From the NCBI RefSeq assembly GCF_007829035.1, contig NZ_VIVQ01000001.1, forward strand, positions 310,001-374,000: DNA of 64,000 bases, written 5' to 3'. Both the position numbers and the translations under genes were made by a program. The stretch comes from Rudaeicoccus suwonensis (GTDB lineage: Bacteria > Actinomycetota > Actinomycetes > Actinomycetales > Dermatophilaceae). Under the pieces are notes generated by a model. It saw nothing but the letters and a program-made list of their open reading frames with translations, had not been told where the DNA came from and ran no database searches. Every line of letters starts with the position of its first letter. Within the stretch, counting starts at the first letter, position 1. Positions 15,865 to 26,975 of the stretch are shown piece after piece.

Positions 15865-17226
15865 ATGAGTGCCAACCCGACGACCGCAAAAGACGACGCC
15901 TTCGGGGCTTCGACCCCGGGCGACACCGACGACGACACCACGGTGCTCAACGCGACCGGCGGCGACTGGGACGACCTGGTCGACGAGGCGGCCGCGCTGC
16001 ACGAAGAACGCATCGTGGTCAACATGGGCCCGCAGCACCCGTCGACGCACGGCGTGCTGCGCCTGATCCTCGAGCTCGACGGCGAGACCGTCACCGAGGC
16101 CCGTGCCGGTATCGGCTACCTGCACACCGGCATCGAAAAGAACATGGAGTTCCGCACCTGGACCCAGGGCGTGACCTTCTGCACGCGCATGGACTACGTC
16201 ATGCCGATCTTCAACGAGGCGTCGTACTGCCTCGCGGTCGAGAAGGCGCTCGGCATCACCGACCAGATCCCCACACGGGCGAGCGTCATACGCGTGCTGA
16301 TGATGGAACTCAACCGCATCACCTCCCACCTGGTGTGCCTTGCCACAGGTGGCATGGAGATGGGCGCGACGACCGTCATGACGATCGGCTTCCGTGAGCG
16401 TGAGCGGATCCTGAGTGTCTTCGAGATGATCACCGGTCTGCGGATGAACAACGCGTACATCCGCCCCGGTGGCGTCGCCCAGGACATCCCGGCCGGATGC
16501 ATCGACAAGCTGCGCGAGACAGTGCCGCTGGTCAGCAAGGGCCTGCACGAACTCGAGTTGCTGCTCAACGAGAATCCCATCCTCAAGGGCCGCACCGTCG
16601 ACGTGGGCTTCCTCGACCTCACCGGCTGTATGGCGCTGGGTATGACCGGGCCGATCCTGCGGGCGACCGGTCTGCCGCACGACCTGCGCAAGGCCGAGCC
16701 CTACTGCGGTTACGAGACCTACGACTTCGAGGTGGCCACCCGCGACACCTGCGACGCCTACGGCCGCCTCCGGGTGCGCATCGACGAGATGCACCAGTCG
16801 CTGCGCATCGTCGAGCAGGCCATCGAGCGCCTCGACGCCGAGCCCGGCCCGGTCATGGTCGAGGACAAGAAGATCGCCTGGCCGGCGCAGCTGGCCGTCG
16901 GATCCGATGGTCAGGGCAACAGCCTCAACCACATCCGCGAGATCATGGGCGAATCAATGGAGTCGCTGATTCACCACTTCAAGCTGGTCACCGAAGGCTT
17001 CCGGGTTCCCCCGGGCCAGGCGTACGCCGCGATCGAGAGCCCCAAGGGCGAGATGGGCTGCCACGTCGTGTCCGACGGCGGCACGCGTCCTTACCGGGTG
17101 CATTTCCGTGACCCCAGCTTCAACAACCTGCAGGGCGTCGCCGCGATGAGCGAAGGCGGCTCGGTCGCCGATGTCATCGTCGCGGTCGCGAGCATCGACC
17201 CGGTGATGGGAGGAGTTGACCGATGA
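15793..17226 (+). CDS. nuoD: NADH-quinone oxidoreductase subunit D (quinone site), with repeat-derived N-terminus
   Basis: NuoD (49-kDa subunit) forms the menaquinone pocket with NuoB. Conserved blocks are visible: [16 protein letters not shown] with the quinone-contacting His, [35 protein letters not shown] and the end GGVDR. From GTG 15793 the product is 477 residues; the first 24 come from a diverged copy of the 72-bp start-codon repeat, and an in-frame ATG at 15865 would omit them. A further low-complexity Asp/Thr-rich stretch precedes the conserved core at about residue 72. It overlaps nuoC and nuoE by 4 bp each. Confidence 0.96.
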   Translation: MSADPSEDTSAARPGARGRGATDNMSANPTTAKDDAFGASTPGDTDDDTTVLNATGGDWDDLVDEAAALHEERIVVNMGPQHPSTHGVLRLILELDGETVTEARAGIGYLHTGIEKNMEFRTWTQGVTFCTRMDYVMPIFNEASYCLAVEKALGITDQIPTRASVIRVLMMELNRITSHLVCLATGGMEMGATTVMTIGFRERERILSVFEMITGLRMNNAYIRPGGVAQDIPAGCIDKLRETVPLVSKGLHELELLLNENPILKGRTVDVGFLDLTGCMALGMTGPILRATGLPHDLRKAEPYCGYETYDFEVATRDTCDAYGRLRVRIDEMHQSLRIVEQAIERLDAEPGPVMVEDKKIAWPAQLAVGSDGQGNSLNHIREIMGESMESLIHHFKLVTEGFRVPPGQAYAAIESPKGEMGCHVVSDGGTRPYRVHFRDPSFNNLQGVAAMSEGGSVADVIVAVASIDPVMGGVDR

Positions 17227-18104
17227 GCACCACCACTGGCCAGGGCCACCCGGAGGCGCACGTGGAGCATGACACCAAGGCTCCCTTCCACGAAAAGACT
17301 CCGCTGCACGCGAGTGAGACGGCATACAGCCCGGAGCAGTTGGCCGCGCTGCACACCGACGCCGACGCGATCGTCGCTCGCTACCCGGTCAAACGCTCGG
17401 CGTTGCTGCCGATGCTGCACCTGATCCAGAGCGTCGACGGATACATCACCGGTCGTGGCGTGACGTTCTGCGCGGAGAAGCTCGACCTCACCGACGCCGA
17501 GGTGTCGGGTGTTGCGACCTTCTACACGCAGTACAAGCGTCACCCCAACGGCGAATACACCATCGGTGTCTGCACCAACACCCTGTGCGCGATCATGGGC
17601 GGCGACCTGATCTTCGACGCGGTTTCCGAACACCTGGGCATCGGCAACGACGAGACGACCGAGGACGGCAAGATCACCCTCGAGCGCGTCGAGTGCAATG
17701 CGGCGTGCGACTACGCGCCCGTGGTCATGGCCAACTGGGAGTTCATGGACAACCAGACCCCGGAGTCCACCAAGCAACTGGTCGACGACCTGCGCGCCGG
17801 CAAGGACGTCCGACCCAGTCGTGGTCCGAACAAGGTCTGCACCTTCAAGCAGGTCTCGCGCACGCTGGCCGGATTCTCCGACGGCCTGGCCGACGAAGGT
17901 GTCGGCGCCGGCGGTCCCTCGCTCGAGGGCCTTGAGGTCGCCAAGCAGCACGGCTGGCAGGCCCCGGGCAGCGGCGACGAGGTTCGCGGCGAGCACCAGG
18001 CCGAGGCCACCAGCAACGACGCGGGCGCGAACCCGCAACCAGGTCAGGCACATTCGGGTGCCGAAGGGCATGGCACTCCCGAGTCCGCGAAGGACGAGAA
18101 CTGA
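17223..18104 (+). CDS. nuoE: NADH-quinone oxidoreductase subunit E (2Fe-2S N1a) with long C-terminal tail
   Basis: NuoE (24-kDa subunit) binds the 2Fe-2S cluster N1a in the NADH-oxidising module. The thioredoxin-like domain carries the ligands as CTNTLC and, further on, [11 protein letters not shown]. At 293 residues it is much longer than the roughly 170 of E. coli NuoE: a charged, Gly/Ala/His-rich tail of about 60 residues follows the folded domain, and a 40-residue linker precedes it. Such tails are common in actinobacterial NuoE. The stop overlaps the nuoF start (TGATG). Confidence 0.95.
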   Translation: MSTTTGQGHPEAHVEHDTKAPFHEKTPLHASETAYSPEQLAALHTDADAIVARYPVKRSALLPMLHLIQSVDGYITGRGVTFCAEKLDLTDAEVSGVATFYTQYKRHPNGEYTIGVCTNTLCAIMGGDLIFDAVSEHLGIGNDETTEDGKITLERVECNAACDYAPVVMANWEFMDNQTPESTKQLVDDLRAGKDVRPSRGPNKVCTFKQVSRTLAGFSDGLADEGVGAGGPSLEGLEVAKQHGWQAPGSGDEVRGEHQAEATSNDAGANPQPGQAHSGAEGHGTPESAKDEN

Positions 18105-19420
18105 TGGCCACGACACTTACGCCGATCCTCACCCGGTTCTGGGACGACCCCCAGTCCTGGACCATCGAGACCTACAACAAGCACGAGGGCTACCAGGCGC
18201 TGCGCAAAGCGCTCGGCACCCCGCAGGAGGACCTGGTCGCGATGACCAAGGACTCCGGGCTGCGCGGTCGAGGCGGTGCCGGCTTCCCCACCGGCCTGAA
18301 GTGGTCCTTTCTGCCGAAGCCGGACGGCGGCCCGCGCTACCTCGTGGTCAACGCCGACGAGTCGGAGCCGGGCACCTGCAAGGACATCCCGCTGATGATG
18401 GCGGCACCGCACTTCCTCATCGAGGGAGTCGCGATCACGTCATACGCCATCGGCTGCAACCACGCCTTCATCTACCTGCGCGGTGAGACCGTGCACGTCT
18501 ACCGCCGGTTGCTGCGCGCAGTCGAAGAGGCGTATGCCGCAGGCCACCTCGGCACCGACATCCACGGCAGCGGCTTCGACCTCGACGTGACGGTGCACGC
18601 GGGTGCGGGCGCATATATCTGCGGCGAAGAAACCGCGCTGCTGGACAGCCTCGAAGGTCGTCGCGGTCAACCCCGACTGAAGCCTCCGTTCCCAGCGGTC
18701 GCGGGCCTCTACGCGCGACCCACTGTCGTCAACAACGTCGAGTCCATCGCCTCGGTTCCGCCGATCGTGTTGCACGGCGCCGACTGGTTCTCCGGCATGG
18801 GCACCGAGAAGTCCAAGGGTTTCGGCATCTTCAGCCTGTCCGGTCACGTGACGCGCCCCGGCCAGTACGAAGCCCCGCTGGGCATCACCCTGCGCGAGCT
18901 GCTTGACATGGCCGGCGGGATGCGGAACGGTCGCCGGCTGAAGTTCTGGACGCCCGGTGGTTCGTCCACCCCGTTGTTCACCGACGAGCATCTGGACGTT
19001 CCGCTGGACTTCGAGTCCGTGGCAGCGGCAGGCTCGATGCTGGGCACCCGTGCGCTGCAGATCTTCGACGAAACCGTCTCGGTCGTGCGTGCGGTGAGCC
19101 GCTGGATCGAGTTCTACGCCCACGAGTCCTGCGGCAAGTGCACCCCGTGCCGTGAAGGCACCTTCTGGCTCAAGCAGATCCTGGTCCGCCTCGAACAGGG
19201 CAAGGGCACTCAGGACGACATCGACAAGCTGGTCGACATCTGCGACAACATCCTCGGCCGCAGCTTCTGCGCCCTGGGTGATGGCGCCACCAGCCCTGTC
19301 ACCTCCGCGGTGCAGTACTTCCGCGAGGAGTTCGAGACCGGCATGCACACCCCGTGGTGGGAAGCCTTCCCGCCCGAGCGCAGCGTGCTCTTCGACACGA
19401 AGGAGACCGCGTCCGTATGA
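18104..19420 (+). CDS. nuoF: NADH-quinone oxidoreductase subunit F (NADH/FMN, 4Fe-4S N3)
   Basis: NuoF (51-kDa subunit) oxidises NADH at FMN. The nucleotide/FMN motif [16 protein letters not shown] lies near residue 50, a second glycine-rich stretch [16 protein letters not shown] follows, and the N3 cluster ligands are in [16 protein letters not shown] with the fourth Cys in [10 protein letters not shown]. The 438-residue length is standard. It overlaps nuoE by one base and nuoG by four. Confidence 0.98.
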   Translation: MATTLTPILTRFWDDPQSWTIETYNKHEGYQALRKALGTPQEDLVAMTKDSGLRGRGGAGFPTGLKWSFLPKPDGGPRYLVVNADESEPGTCKDIPLMMAAPHFLIEGVAITSYAIGCNHAFIYLRGETVHVYRRLLRAVEEAYAAGHLGTDIHGSGFDLDVTVHAGAGAYICGEETALLDSLEGRRGQPRLKPPFPAVAGLYARPTVVNNVESIASVPPIVLHGADWFSGMGTEKSKGFGIFSLSGHVTRPGQYEAPLGITLRELLDMAGGMRNGRRLKFWTPGGSSTPLFTDEHLDVPLDFESVAAAGSMLGTRALQIFDETVSVVRAVSRWIEFYAHESCGKCTPCREGTFWLKQILVRLEQGKGTQDDIDKLVDICDNILGRSFCALGDGATSPVTSAVQYFREEFETGMHTPWWEAFPPERSVLFDTKETASV

Positions 19421-21954
19421 CGACCGTCACCTCCCCCTCCGCCGGCGGCAACGCCGTCGACAAGGGTGGCAATGCCGCACCGCCGATCGCGCCGGACGAG
19501 ATCAGCCTGACCGTCGACGGCGTCGACGTGAGCGTGCCCAAGGGCACTCTGGTGATCCGCGCCGCCGAGAAGATCGGCGTGCAGATCCCGCGCTTCTGCG
19601 ACCATCCGCTGCTGGACCCGATCGGCGCGTGCCGCCAGTGTCTGGTCGACGTCTCGACGCCCGGCCCGGACGGCTCGCTGCGCGCGATGCCCAAGCCACA
19701 GGCGTCGTGCACCCTCGAGGCCACCGCGGGCATGGTGGTCAGCACCCAGGAGACCTCCCCGGTCGCCGACAAGGCGCAGCACGGCGTCATGGAGTTGTTG
19801 CTGATCAACCACCCGCTCGACTGCCCGGTGTGCGACAAGGGCGGCGAGTGCCCCCTGCAGAACCAGGCGATGAGCAACGGCCGGGCCCGCTCGCGCTTCG
19901 AGGACATCAAGCGCACCTACCCCAAGCCGATCAACATCTCCAGCCAGGTGCTGCTCGACCGCGAACGCTGCGTGCTGTGCGCCCGCTGCACCCGGTTCTC
20001 CGACCAGATCGCCGGTGATCCGTTCATCGCGCTGATCGAGCGGGGTGCCCTGCAGCAGGTCGGCATCTACGAAGAAAAGCCGTTCGAGTCCTATTTCTCC
20101 GGCAACACCGTGCAGATCTGCCCGGTGGGTGCGCTCACCGGCGCGGCATACCGGTTCCGCTCCCGGCCGTTCGACCTGATGTCGACGCCGTCGGTGTGTG
20201 AACACTGCGCCAGCGGCTGCTCGATCCGCACCGACCACCGTCGCGGTGTCGTGCTGCGCCGGATGGCGCTGGAAGACGTCAACGTCAACGAGGAATGGAA
20301 CTGCGACAAGGGCCGCTGGGCGTTCAAGTACGCCACGGTCGATCGCCTCACCACTCCGCTGGTGCGGTCCGAGGACGGCACGATGCGCGTTGCCGGCTGG
20401 CCAGAAGCGCTGCAGGTGGCCGCCGCCGGTCTGGCAAAGGCCAAGGCGGGGAACGGCGTGGGCGTGCTGACCGGTGGCCGGCTGTCCGTCGAAGACGCCT
20501 ACGCCTACAGCAAGTTCACGCGACTGGCGCTCGGCACCAACGACATCGACTTCCGTTCCCGGCCGCACTCGGCCGAGGAGGCCGACTTCCTCGCCCACCA
20601 GGTCGTCGCGACCGGTCCCGAGGGCGAAGGCGCGGCGGCTGCCGTGACCTACGCGGACCTTGAGGACGCGCGCTCGGTGCTGCTGGTCGGCTTCGAGCCT
20701 GAGGAAGAATCACCGATGATCTTCCTGCGGCTGCGAAAGGCTTTCCGCAAGCAGCACACCGCCGTGTTGTCGATCGCGCCATACGTGACGCGGGGTCTGG
20801 AGAAGATGGGCGGCACGCTCATCCCGGCAGCACCCGGCACCGAGGCCGAGGTGCTCGACGCCATCGCCGCAGGCACCGGTGAGTTCGCCGACATCGCCGG
20901 CCGCATCGACGCCGACTCCGTGATCGTGGTCGGCGAACGTATGGCGACCGTGCCCGGCGCGTTGTCGTCCGTGCTTGCGCTCGCGCAGGCCAGGGACGCC
21001 CGTGTCGCCTGGGTGCCGCGTCGCGCCGGTGAGCGCGGTGCGCTCGAAGCCGGCGCGATCGGTGGGCTGCTGCCCGGCGGCCGCCCGGTCACCGATGCCG
21101 CTGCACGTTCTCAGGTCGAGACGGTCTGGGGCGAGTCGAATCTGCCCGGCACGACCGGTCGCGACACGGCGGCGATCGTGGCAGCGGCCGCTGCCGGCGA
21201 GCTCGACGCTCTGGTCGTCGCCGGTGTCGACGTCGACGACCTGCCCGACCCGCAGGCCGCGAGCGCCGCACTGGACGCAGCCTTCGTCGTCTCGCTCGAG
21301 TTGCGCAACGGGACGGTGCAGGCACACGCCGACGTCGTGCTGCCCGTCGCCGCGCAGCAGGAGAAGGACGGCGCCTTCCTGGACTGGGAGGGCCGGGTCC
21401 GTCTGTTCGAGAAGGCGATCGAGAGCACCGACATACCTGATCACCGAGCCCTCGACCTGCTCGCAGCCGAGTTGGGTGAGTTCCTCGGCACCCGCTCGGT
21501 CGAGCAGATCCGCAGTGAGCTCGCCGAACTCGGCACGTGGACGGGGGAGCGCGCCGCGCGTCCCCGGGTGCGTCCGACCGCGATCCCGCGGCCGCTCATC
21601 GGCGAGGCGGTGCTCGCGACCTGGACCCACCTGCTCGACGAGGGTGTCCTGCAGGCGGGCGAGCCCTACCTGGCCGGCACCGCACACGCAGCGGTCGCCC
21701 GGGTCTCGGCCGCGACCGCCGACGGCGTCGGTGTGCTCGACGGGGACCGTCTCACGGTGTCGACCAAGACCGGCGAGATCACCCTGCCGGTGGTCGTCAC
21801 CGCCATGCCGGATCATGTCGTGTGGGTGCCGACCAACTCCGAGGGCAGCGCCGTCCGGCGTGCCCTGGGCGCTGACGCGGGCTCCATCGTGACCCTCGCC
21901 AAGGCAACCGCCGACCTGCACCACTCCAGCGACGACAAGGAGGGTCAGCAGTGA
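19417..21954 (+). CDS. nuoG: NADH-quinone oxidoreductase subunit G
   Basis: NuoG (75-kDa subunit) carries most clusters of the electron wire. The 845-residue protein shows the N1b site ([21 protein letters not shown]), the His/Cys N5-type site ([17 protein letters not shown]), the N4 region ([16 protein letters not shown]) and a CEHCASGC...C set spaced C-x2-C-x3-C-x27-C. This last set is the ligand pattern of the extra N7 cluster seen in E. coli and Thermus complex I. The C-terminal molybdopterin-oxidoreductase-like domain is Ala-rich and poorly conserved, as usual. ATG 19417 overlaps the nuoF stop. Confidence 0.97.
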   Translation: MTTVTSPSAGGNAVDKGGNAAPPIAPDEISLTVDGVDVSVPKGTLVIRAAEKIGVQIPRFCDHPLLDPIGACRQCLVDVSTPGPDGSLRAMPKPQASCTLEATAGMVVSTQETSPVADKAQHGVMELLLINHPLDCPVCDKGGECPLQNQAMSNGRARSRFEDIKRTYPKPINISSQVLLDRERCVLCARCTRFSDQIAGDPFIALIERGALQQVGIYEEKPFESYFSGNTVQICPVGALTGAAYRFRSRPFDLMSTPSVCEHCASGCSIRTDHRRGVVLRRMALEDVNVNEEWNCDKGRWAFKYATVDRLTTPLVRSEDGTMRVAGWPEALQVAAAGLAKAKAGNGVGVLTGGRLSVEDAYAYSKFTRLALGTNDIDFRSRPHSAEEADFLAHQVVATGPEGEGAAAAVTYADLEDARSVLLVGFEPEEESPMIFLRLRKAFRKQHTAVLSIAPYVTRGLEKMGGTLIPAAPGTEAEVLDAIAAGTGEFADIAGRIDADSVIVVGERMATVPGALSSVLALAQARDARVAWVPRRAGERGALEAGAIGGLLPGGRPVTDAAARSQVETVWGESNLPGTTGRDTAAIVAAAAAGELDALVVAGVDVDDLPDPQAASAALDAAFVVSLELRNGTVQAHADVVLPVAAQQEKDGAFLDWEGRVRLFEKAIESTDIPDHRALDLLAAELGEFLGTRSVEQIRSELAELGTWTGERAARPRVRPTAIPRPLIGEAVLATWTHLLDEGVLQAGEPYLAGTAHAAVARVSAATADGVGVLDGDRLTVSTKTGEITLPVVVTAMPDHVVWVPTNSEGSAVRRALGADAGSIVTLAKATADLHHSSDDKEGQQ

Positions 21955-23348
21955 GCGTCGTCTCGCTGGCCGGGCCTGTGCTGGCCGCCTCGGCCGACAA
22001 CCCGGCAGCCAACTTCAACGACACCCCGTGGTGGTTGTCGCTGATCAAGGCCGTGCTGCTGTTCGTGTTCCTGCTGATCAACACGTTGATCGTGATCTGG
22101 TTCGAACGCCGCGTCATCGGCCGGATGCAGCAGCGTCCCGGCCCCAACCGCACCGGCCCGTTCGGTCTGCTGCAGACCCTCGCCGACGGTGTGAAGCTGG
22201 CGCTGAAGGAGGACCTGATCCCGCGCAAGGCCGACAAGCTGATGTTCATCCTGGCGCCGACCATCGCCGGGGCCATGGCCTTCGTGTCGTTCGCGATCAT
22301 CCCGCTGTCCGGCAACGTCTGGATGTTCGGCCACTACACGCCGCTGCAGCTGACCGACACCCCCGTTGCCACGCTGCTGGTGCTGGCCGTCGCAGGTGTC
22401 GGCGTCTACGGCATCGTCCTGGCCGGCTGGGCGTCCGGATCGACCTACCCGCTGCTGGGTGGTCTGCGTTCCAGCGCCCAGGTGATCTCCTACGAGATCG
22501 CGATGGGCCTCGCGCTGGTCGCGGTCTTCCTCTACGCCGGGTCGATGTCGACCAGCCAGATCGTGCTGGCGCAGAAGGGCCTGTGGTACTGCATCCCGGC
22601 CTTCTTCTCCTTCATCGTCTACATCATCACCATGGTCGGTGAGACCAACCGTCTGCCGTTCGACCTCGCCGAGGGCGAAGGCGAACTGACCGGTGGCTTC
22701 CACACCGAATACTCCTCGCTGAAGTTCGCGATGTTCTTCCTCGGTGAGTACGTCAACATGTTCACCGTCTCGGCGCTGGCGACCACGCTGTTCCTCGGCG
22801 GTTGGCAGGCGCCTCCCGGAATCGCGGCCATCGACGGCGGCCTGTTCAACGGCGGCTGGTGGGGTCTGCTGTGGTTCACCATCAAGCTGTGGCTGTTCAT
22901 GTTCTTCTTCGTCTGGCTGCGTGGCTCGCTGCCCCGCGTCCGCTACGACCAGTTCATGCGCCTGGGCTGGAAGCTGCTGATTCCGAGCACCCTGCTGTGG
23001 GTCGTCGCGGTCGCCTTCCTGCGTGCATCCGACGAGGGCTTCCTCGGGCACAAGATGGTGTCTTTGGGAGGCAGGAACATCCATGCGTCCACGCTGTATG
23101 TCGTCGCGGTGATCATCGTGCTCGTCGTGGCAGGTGCCTGGATCGTCGACTACAAGGCTGCGGCCAAGGAGAACGCCGTGAGCACGCCGCCGGCCGAGGT
23201 CGACCCGTTCGCGGGTGGCTACCCGGTGCCGCCGCTGCCCGGCCAGCGCCTGGTGGAGCCGGTGCCCGCGCTCGCCGCGGCCCGTCCGGCCCCCAACGAA
23301 TCTGCCCAGCAGACCACAGCGACCGAAAGTGAGGTGGACCGTGGCTGA
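21951..23348 (+). CDS. nuoH: NADH-quinone oxidoreductase subunit H
   Basis: NuoH joins the peripheral arm to the membrane arm and forms part of the quinone channel. The eight-helix protein has the signatures [41 protein letters not shown] and [20 protein letters not shown]. It starts at GTG 21951, overlapping nuoG, and at 465 residues has a Pro/Ala-rich C-terminal tail of about 55 residues that E. coli NuoH lacks. The last 8 bp overlap the nuoI start. Confidence 0.97.
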   Translation: MSVVSLAGPVLAASADNPAANFNDTPWWLSLIKAVLLFVFLLINTLIVIWFERRVIGRMQQRPGPNRTGPFGLLQTLADGVKLALKEDLIPRKADKLMFILAPTIAGAMAFVSFAIIPLSGNVWMFGHYTPLQLTDTPVATLLVLAVAGVGVYGIVLAGWASGSTYPLLGGLRSSAQVISYEIAMGLALVAVFLYAGSMSTSQIVLAQKGLWYCIPAFFSFIVYIITMVGETNRLPFDLAEGEGELTGGFHTEYSSLKFAMFFLGEYVNMFTVSALATTLFLGGWQAPPGIAAIDGGLFNGGWWGLLWFTIKLWLFMFFFVWLRGSLPRVRYDQFMRLGWKLLIPSTLLWVVAVAFLRASDEGFLGHKMVSLGGRNIHASTLYVVAVIIVLVVAGAWIVDYKAAAKENAVSTPPAEVDPFAGGYPVPPLPGQRLVEPVPALAAARPAPNESAQQTTATESEVDRG

Positions 23349-23973
23349 GGACAACAAGAGCGACACCGCCAAGGAATCCGGCGGCTTCCTGTCCGAGCTG
23401 TTCGCGCCGGTGGCCGGTTTCGGGGTGACCTTCGCGACCATGTTCCGCAAGGTCGAGACCGAGGAGTATCCCGAGGAGAAGCGGCCCACTCAGCTGCGCT
23501 ACCACGGTCGTCACCAGCTCAACCGTCACCCCGACGGTCTGGAAAAGTGCGTCGGTTGCGAACTGTGCGCGTGGGCCTGCCCCGCGGACGCGATCCTCGT
23601 CGAGGGCGCGAGCAATGACGACGCCGCCGGCGAGCGCTTCTCGCCCGGTGAGCGCTACGGCCGCGTCTACCAGATCAACTACCTGCGCTGCATCTTCTGC
23701 GGGTTGTGCATCGAGGCGTGCCCGACCCGTGCGCTCACGATGACCAACGAGTACGAGCTCGCCGACAACAATCGCGCCGACCTGATCTTCACCAAGGATC
23801 AGCTGCTGGCGCCGCTGCAGTCGGGCATGCTGCCTGCCCCGCACCCGATGGTCGAGGGCATGGAGGAGCGCGACTACTACCAGGGCAAGGTCTCCGGGCC
23901 CACCCCCGCCCAGGAGCAGTGGGTCGCCGAGCACACCAGCGCTGAGCACGAAGACCAGGAGAGTGCTGTATGA
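23341..23973 (+). CDS. nuoI: NADH-quinone oxidoreductase subunit I (two 4Fe-4S)
   Basis: NuoI (23-kDa subunit) holds clusters N6a and N6b. The two ligand sets are [16 protein letters not shown] and [16 protein letters not shown], preceded by the amphipathic N-terminal helix that docks on NuoH. The 210-residue product starts at GTG 23341 within the end of nuoH; longer in-frame upstream starts lie wholly inside nuoH and are rejected. A roughly 60-residue tail follows the second cluster. It overlaps nuoJ by 4 bp. Confidence 0.97.
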   Translation: MAEDNKSDTAKESGGFLSELFAPVAGFGVTFATMFRKVETEEYPEEKRPTQLRYHGRHQLNRHPDGLEKCVGCELCAWACPADAILVEGASNDDAAGERFSPGERYGRVYQINYLRCIFCGLCIEACPTRALTMTNEYELADNNRADLIFTKDQLLAPLQSGMLPAPHPMVEGMEERDYYQGKVSGPTPAQEQWVAEHTSAEHEDQESAV

Positions 23974-24764
23974 GAACCCACCTGGGCGGCGCCGAGGGCA
24001 CGCTGTTCTTCTTCGCCGCGCCGCTGTCGGTGATCGGCGCCCTCGCCCTGCTGTTCGCCCGCAAGGCGGTGCACGCAGCGATGGGCATGGCGCTGACGAT
24101 GATCACCCTCGGTGTGTTCTACATCGCCGAGCAGGCCGAGTTCCTCGGCGTCATACAGATCTTCGTCTATTCCGGTGCCGTGATGATGCTGTTCCTGTTC
24201 GTCATCATGCTGGTCGGTGTCGATTCCTCCGACTCTCTCGTCGAGACGATCAAGGGTCAGCGGGTCGCCGGTCTGCTGCTGTCGCTCGCGGTCATGACCA
24301 GCCTGCTGGTCAGCGTCGCCAACATCGCCTTCGGCCCGACGACCGGGCTGACCGCCGTCAACCGCCAGGGCAACGTGAGCGGCATCGCCAACCTGATCTT
24401 CGGCCCCTACGTGTGGGCATTCGAGGTGACCTCGGCGCTGCTGATCACCGCCGCGCTCGGCGCGATGCTGCTGGCCCACCGCGAGCGGCTGCGCCCGAAG
24501 GCCTCGCAGGCCGACTGGTCGCGCACCCGCATCCGCGAGGGCGTCAACGTCGCGGGTCTGCCGGTGCCGGGTGTCTATGCCCGGCACAACTCGGTCGACA
24601 CCCCGGCGCTGCTGCCGGACGGCTCGCCGAGTGAGTTGTCGGTGTCGCGTGTCCTGCGCGCCCGGGGCCAGGTCGGTCAGGCCGCCACCCTCGTCGAGAC
24701 CGCCACGGAGATCGAGACAGAGGCAGGCGACATGTCGCACAAGGAGATCGGGGACCAGCGATGA
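23970..24764 (+). CDS. nuoJ: NADH-quinone oxidoreductase subunit J
   Basis: NuoJ is a membrane-arm subunit with five helices; its third helix takes part in coupling. The conserved stretch [34 protein letters not shown] is visible in parts near residues 48-80. At 264 residues it has a hydrophilic C-terminal extension of about 90 residues (from [14 protein letters not shown]), typical of actinobacterial NuoJ and absent in E. coli. It overlaps nuoK by 4 bp. Confidence 0.96.
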   Translation: MRTHLGGAEGTLFFFAAPLSVIGALALLFARKAVHAAMGMALTMITLGVFYIAEQAEFLGVIQIFVYSGAVMMLFLFVIMLVGVDSSDSLVETIKGQRVAGLLLSLAVMTSLLVSVANIAFGPTTGLTAVNRQGNVSGIANLIFGPYVWAFEVTSALLITAALGAMLLAHRERLRPKASQADWSRTRIREGVNVAGLPVPGVYARHNSVDTPALLPDGSPSELSVSRVLRARGQVGQAATLVETATEIETEAGDMSHKEIGDQR

Positions 24765-25060
24765 CCGTCACCAGCTATCTCTACCTGTCGGTGGTGCTGT
24801 TCGCCATCGGTACCGCTGTGGTGCTGCTGCGCCGCAACGCGATCATCGTGTTCATGGGCGTGGAGCTGATGCTCAACGCCGCCAACCTGGCGTTCGTGAC
24901 GTTCGCCAGGATGCGCGGCACGCTCGACGGCCAGGTCATCGCACTGTTCGTGATGGTGGTGGCCGCCGCTGAGGTCGTCGTCGGCCTCGCGATCATCATG
25001 GCCATCTTCCGCGCACGCAGGTCGGCATCGGTTGACGACGCCAACCTGCTGAAGCTGTGA
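24761..25060 (+). CDS. nuoK: NADH-quinone oxidoreductase subunit K
   Basis: NuoK is a small three-helix proton-channel subunit. The 99-residue product has the expected hydrophobic segments, with the coupling glutamates in [14 protein letters not shown] (helix 2) and [13 protein letters not shown] (helix 3). It is an MrpC-like antiporter homologue. It ends 16 bp before nuoL. Confidence 0.97.
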   Translation: MTVTSYLYLSVVLFAIGTAVVLLRRNAIIVFMGVELMLNAANLAFVTFARMRGTLDGQVIALFVMVVAAAEVVVGLAIIMAIFRARRSASVDDANLLKL

Positions 25061-25076
25061 GTTCAGGAGACATTTC

Positions 25077-26975
25077 GTGACCATGCATGACGCCACAGGT
25101 GTGGCTTCAGTCGGCTGGCTGATGATCGCCCTGCCGCTGCTCGGCGCTGCCGTGCTGCTGCTGGGCGGCCGCAAGCTGGACAAGGCTGGCCCGTATCTCG
25201 CGGTCGCCTGTTCGTGGGCCGCCTTCGTCGTCGGCCTGCTGATCATCTGGCACCTGCACGGCCTCGGCGCCAGCGAGCGATCGCTGCACCTGCACCTGTA
25301 CTCCTGGATCCCGGCGGGCAGCTTCAGCCTGAACGCCGGACTGCTGATGGACCCGCTGTCGCTGACCTTCGTGATGCTGATCACCTTCGTCGGCTCGCTG
25401 ATCCACGTCTACTCCCTGGGGTACATGGAGCACGACGCGGACAAGCGCCGCTTCTTCGCCTACCTCAACCTGTTCGTCGCCTCGATGCTGACGCTGGTGC
25501 TGGCCGACTCGTATGTGCTGCTGTTCGTCGGCTGGGAGGGCGTGGGCCTTGCGTCATACCTGTTGATCGGCTTCTGGAACTGGAACCCGGCCTACGCCAC
25601 GGCAGCCAACAAGGCGTTCTTCGTCAACCGCGTCGGCGACATGGGCATGCTGCTCGCGATCTTCCTGATGTTCTCCACGTGGCACCAGACGACCTTCGCG
25701 GGCGTCGACGCGTCGGTGGCGGGCACCAACAAGGGCACGCTCGTCGCCATCGGTATCTGCCTGCTGGTCGCAGCGTGCGGTAAGTCTGCGCAGTTCCCGC
25801 TGCAGTCCTGGCTCGGTGATGCGATGGCCGGCCCCACGCCGGTGTCCGCGCTGATCCACGCCGCGACGATGGTGACCGCCGGTGTCTACCTCATCGTGCG
25901 CAGCCACGTGATCTTCAACGCCTCGCCGGATGCTCGCCTCGCGGTGTGCATCGTCGGAGCGATCACGCTCTTCGGCGGCGCGGTGATCGGCTGTGCCAAG
26001 GACGACCTGAAGAAGGCACTCGCCGCGTCGACGATGTCGCAGATCGGCTACATGGTCCTGGCGGCGGGCCTCGGTCCGGTCGGCTATGTCTTCGCGATCT
26101 TCCACCTGCTCACGCACGGCTTCTTCAAGGCCGGCATGTTCCTCGGAGCCGGATCGGTCATGCACGGCATGAACGATCAGGTGAACATGCGCCGCTTCGG
26201 TGGCCTGTCCGCGGTCATGAAGATCACCTGGCTGACCTTCGGTGCGGGCTTCCTGGCCATCATCGGATTCCCGCTGTTCTCGGGTTTCTGGTCCAAGGAC
26301 AAGATCATCGAGGCATCGTTCGTCGGATCCGGCTGGAAACCATGGGTTTTCGGTATGACGGCCCTGATCGCCGCCGGTGTGACGGCGTTCTACATGTCGC
26401 GGTTGTTCTTCATGACCTTCCACGGCAAGCGTCGCTGGACCGACGATGTCCACCCGCACGAGTCGCCGCTGACAATGACGATCCCGATGATGATCCTCGC
26501 GCTGGGCTCAGCCTTCCTCGGTCTCATCCTGGGCCCGACCAACATCATCACCGACTGGCTCAAGCCCGTGGTCGGCAAGGAGGACGGTCACGCCGTGATC
26601 GGGGAGTACCCCCTGATGGGATTGACCTTCGTGCTCATGGTGATCGGTATCGCGCTGGCCTGGAAGATGTACATCCGGGACGAGGTGCCGGTGACGCCAC
26701 CGGTCGGCTCACTGCTCACGCAGGCCGCGCGCCGCGACCTCGGACAGGACGACCTGAACCAGGCCGCCTTCCAGCGTCCGGGTCTGCACCTGACGCGCGC
26801 GCTGGTGTTCTTCGACAACAAGGTCGTCGACGGTGGCGGCAACGGTCTGGCTGCGGGTATCGGAGGAAGCTCCGCCCGCCTGAAGAGGATGCAGAACGGT
26901 TTCGTGCGCTCCTATGCCCTGACGATGCTGGTCGGCGTCGTCGCAATCCTCGGTGTGGTCTGGGTGGTTCAGTGA
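25077..26975 (+). CDS. nuoL: NADH-quinone oxidoreductase subunit L
   Basis: NuoL is the distal antiporter-like proton channel with the long lateral helix. The 632-residue protein shows the antiporter core motifs [40 protein letters not shown] and [15 protein letters not shown], and [18 protein letters not shown] with the channel lysine. The C-terminal third contains the lateral helix and a last helix ending VVWVVQ. Start GTG 25077 has AGGAG 7 bp upstream; an ATG six bases later is an alternative. Confidence 0.97.
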   Translation: MTMHDATGVASVGWLMIALPLLGAAVLLLGGRKLDKAGPYLAVACSWAAFVVGLLIIWHLHGLGASERSLHLHLYSWIPAGSFSLNAGLLMDPLSLTFVMLITFVGSLIHVYSLGYMEHDADKRRFFAYLNLFVASMLTLVLADSYVLLFVGWEGVGLASYLLIGFWNWNPAYATAANKAFFVNRVGDMGMLLAIFLMFSTWHQTTFAGVDASVAGTNKGTLVAIGICLLVAACGKSAQFPLQSWLGDAMAGPTPVSALIHAATMVTAGVYLIVRSHVIFNASPDARLAVCIVGAITLFGGAVIGCAKDDLKKALAASTMSQIGYMVLAAGLGPVGYVFAIFHLLTHGFFKAGMFLGAGSVMHGMNDQVNMRRFGGLSAVMKITWLTFGAGFLAIIGFPLFSGFWSKDKIIEASFVGSGWKPWVFGMTALIAAGVTAFYMSRLFFMTFHGKRRWTDDVHPHESPLTMTIPMMILALGSAFLGLILGPTNIITDWLKPVVGKEDGHAVIGEYPLMGLTFVLMVIGIALAWKMYIRDEVPVTPPVGSLLTQAARRDLGQDDLNQAAFQRPGLHLTRALVFFDNKVVDGGGNGLAAGIGGSSARLKRMQNGFVRSYALTMLVGVVAILGVVWVVQ

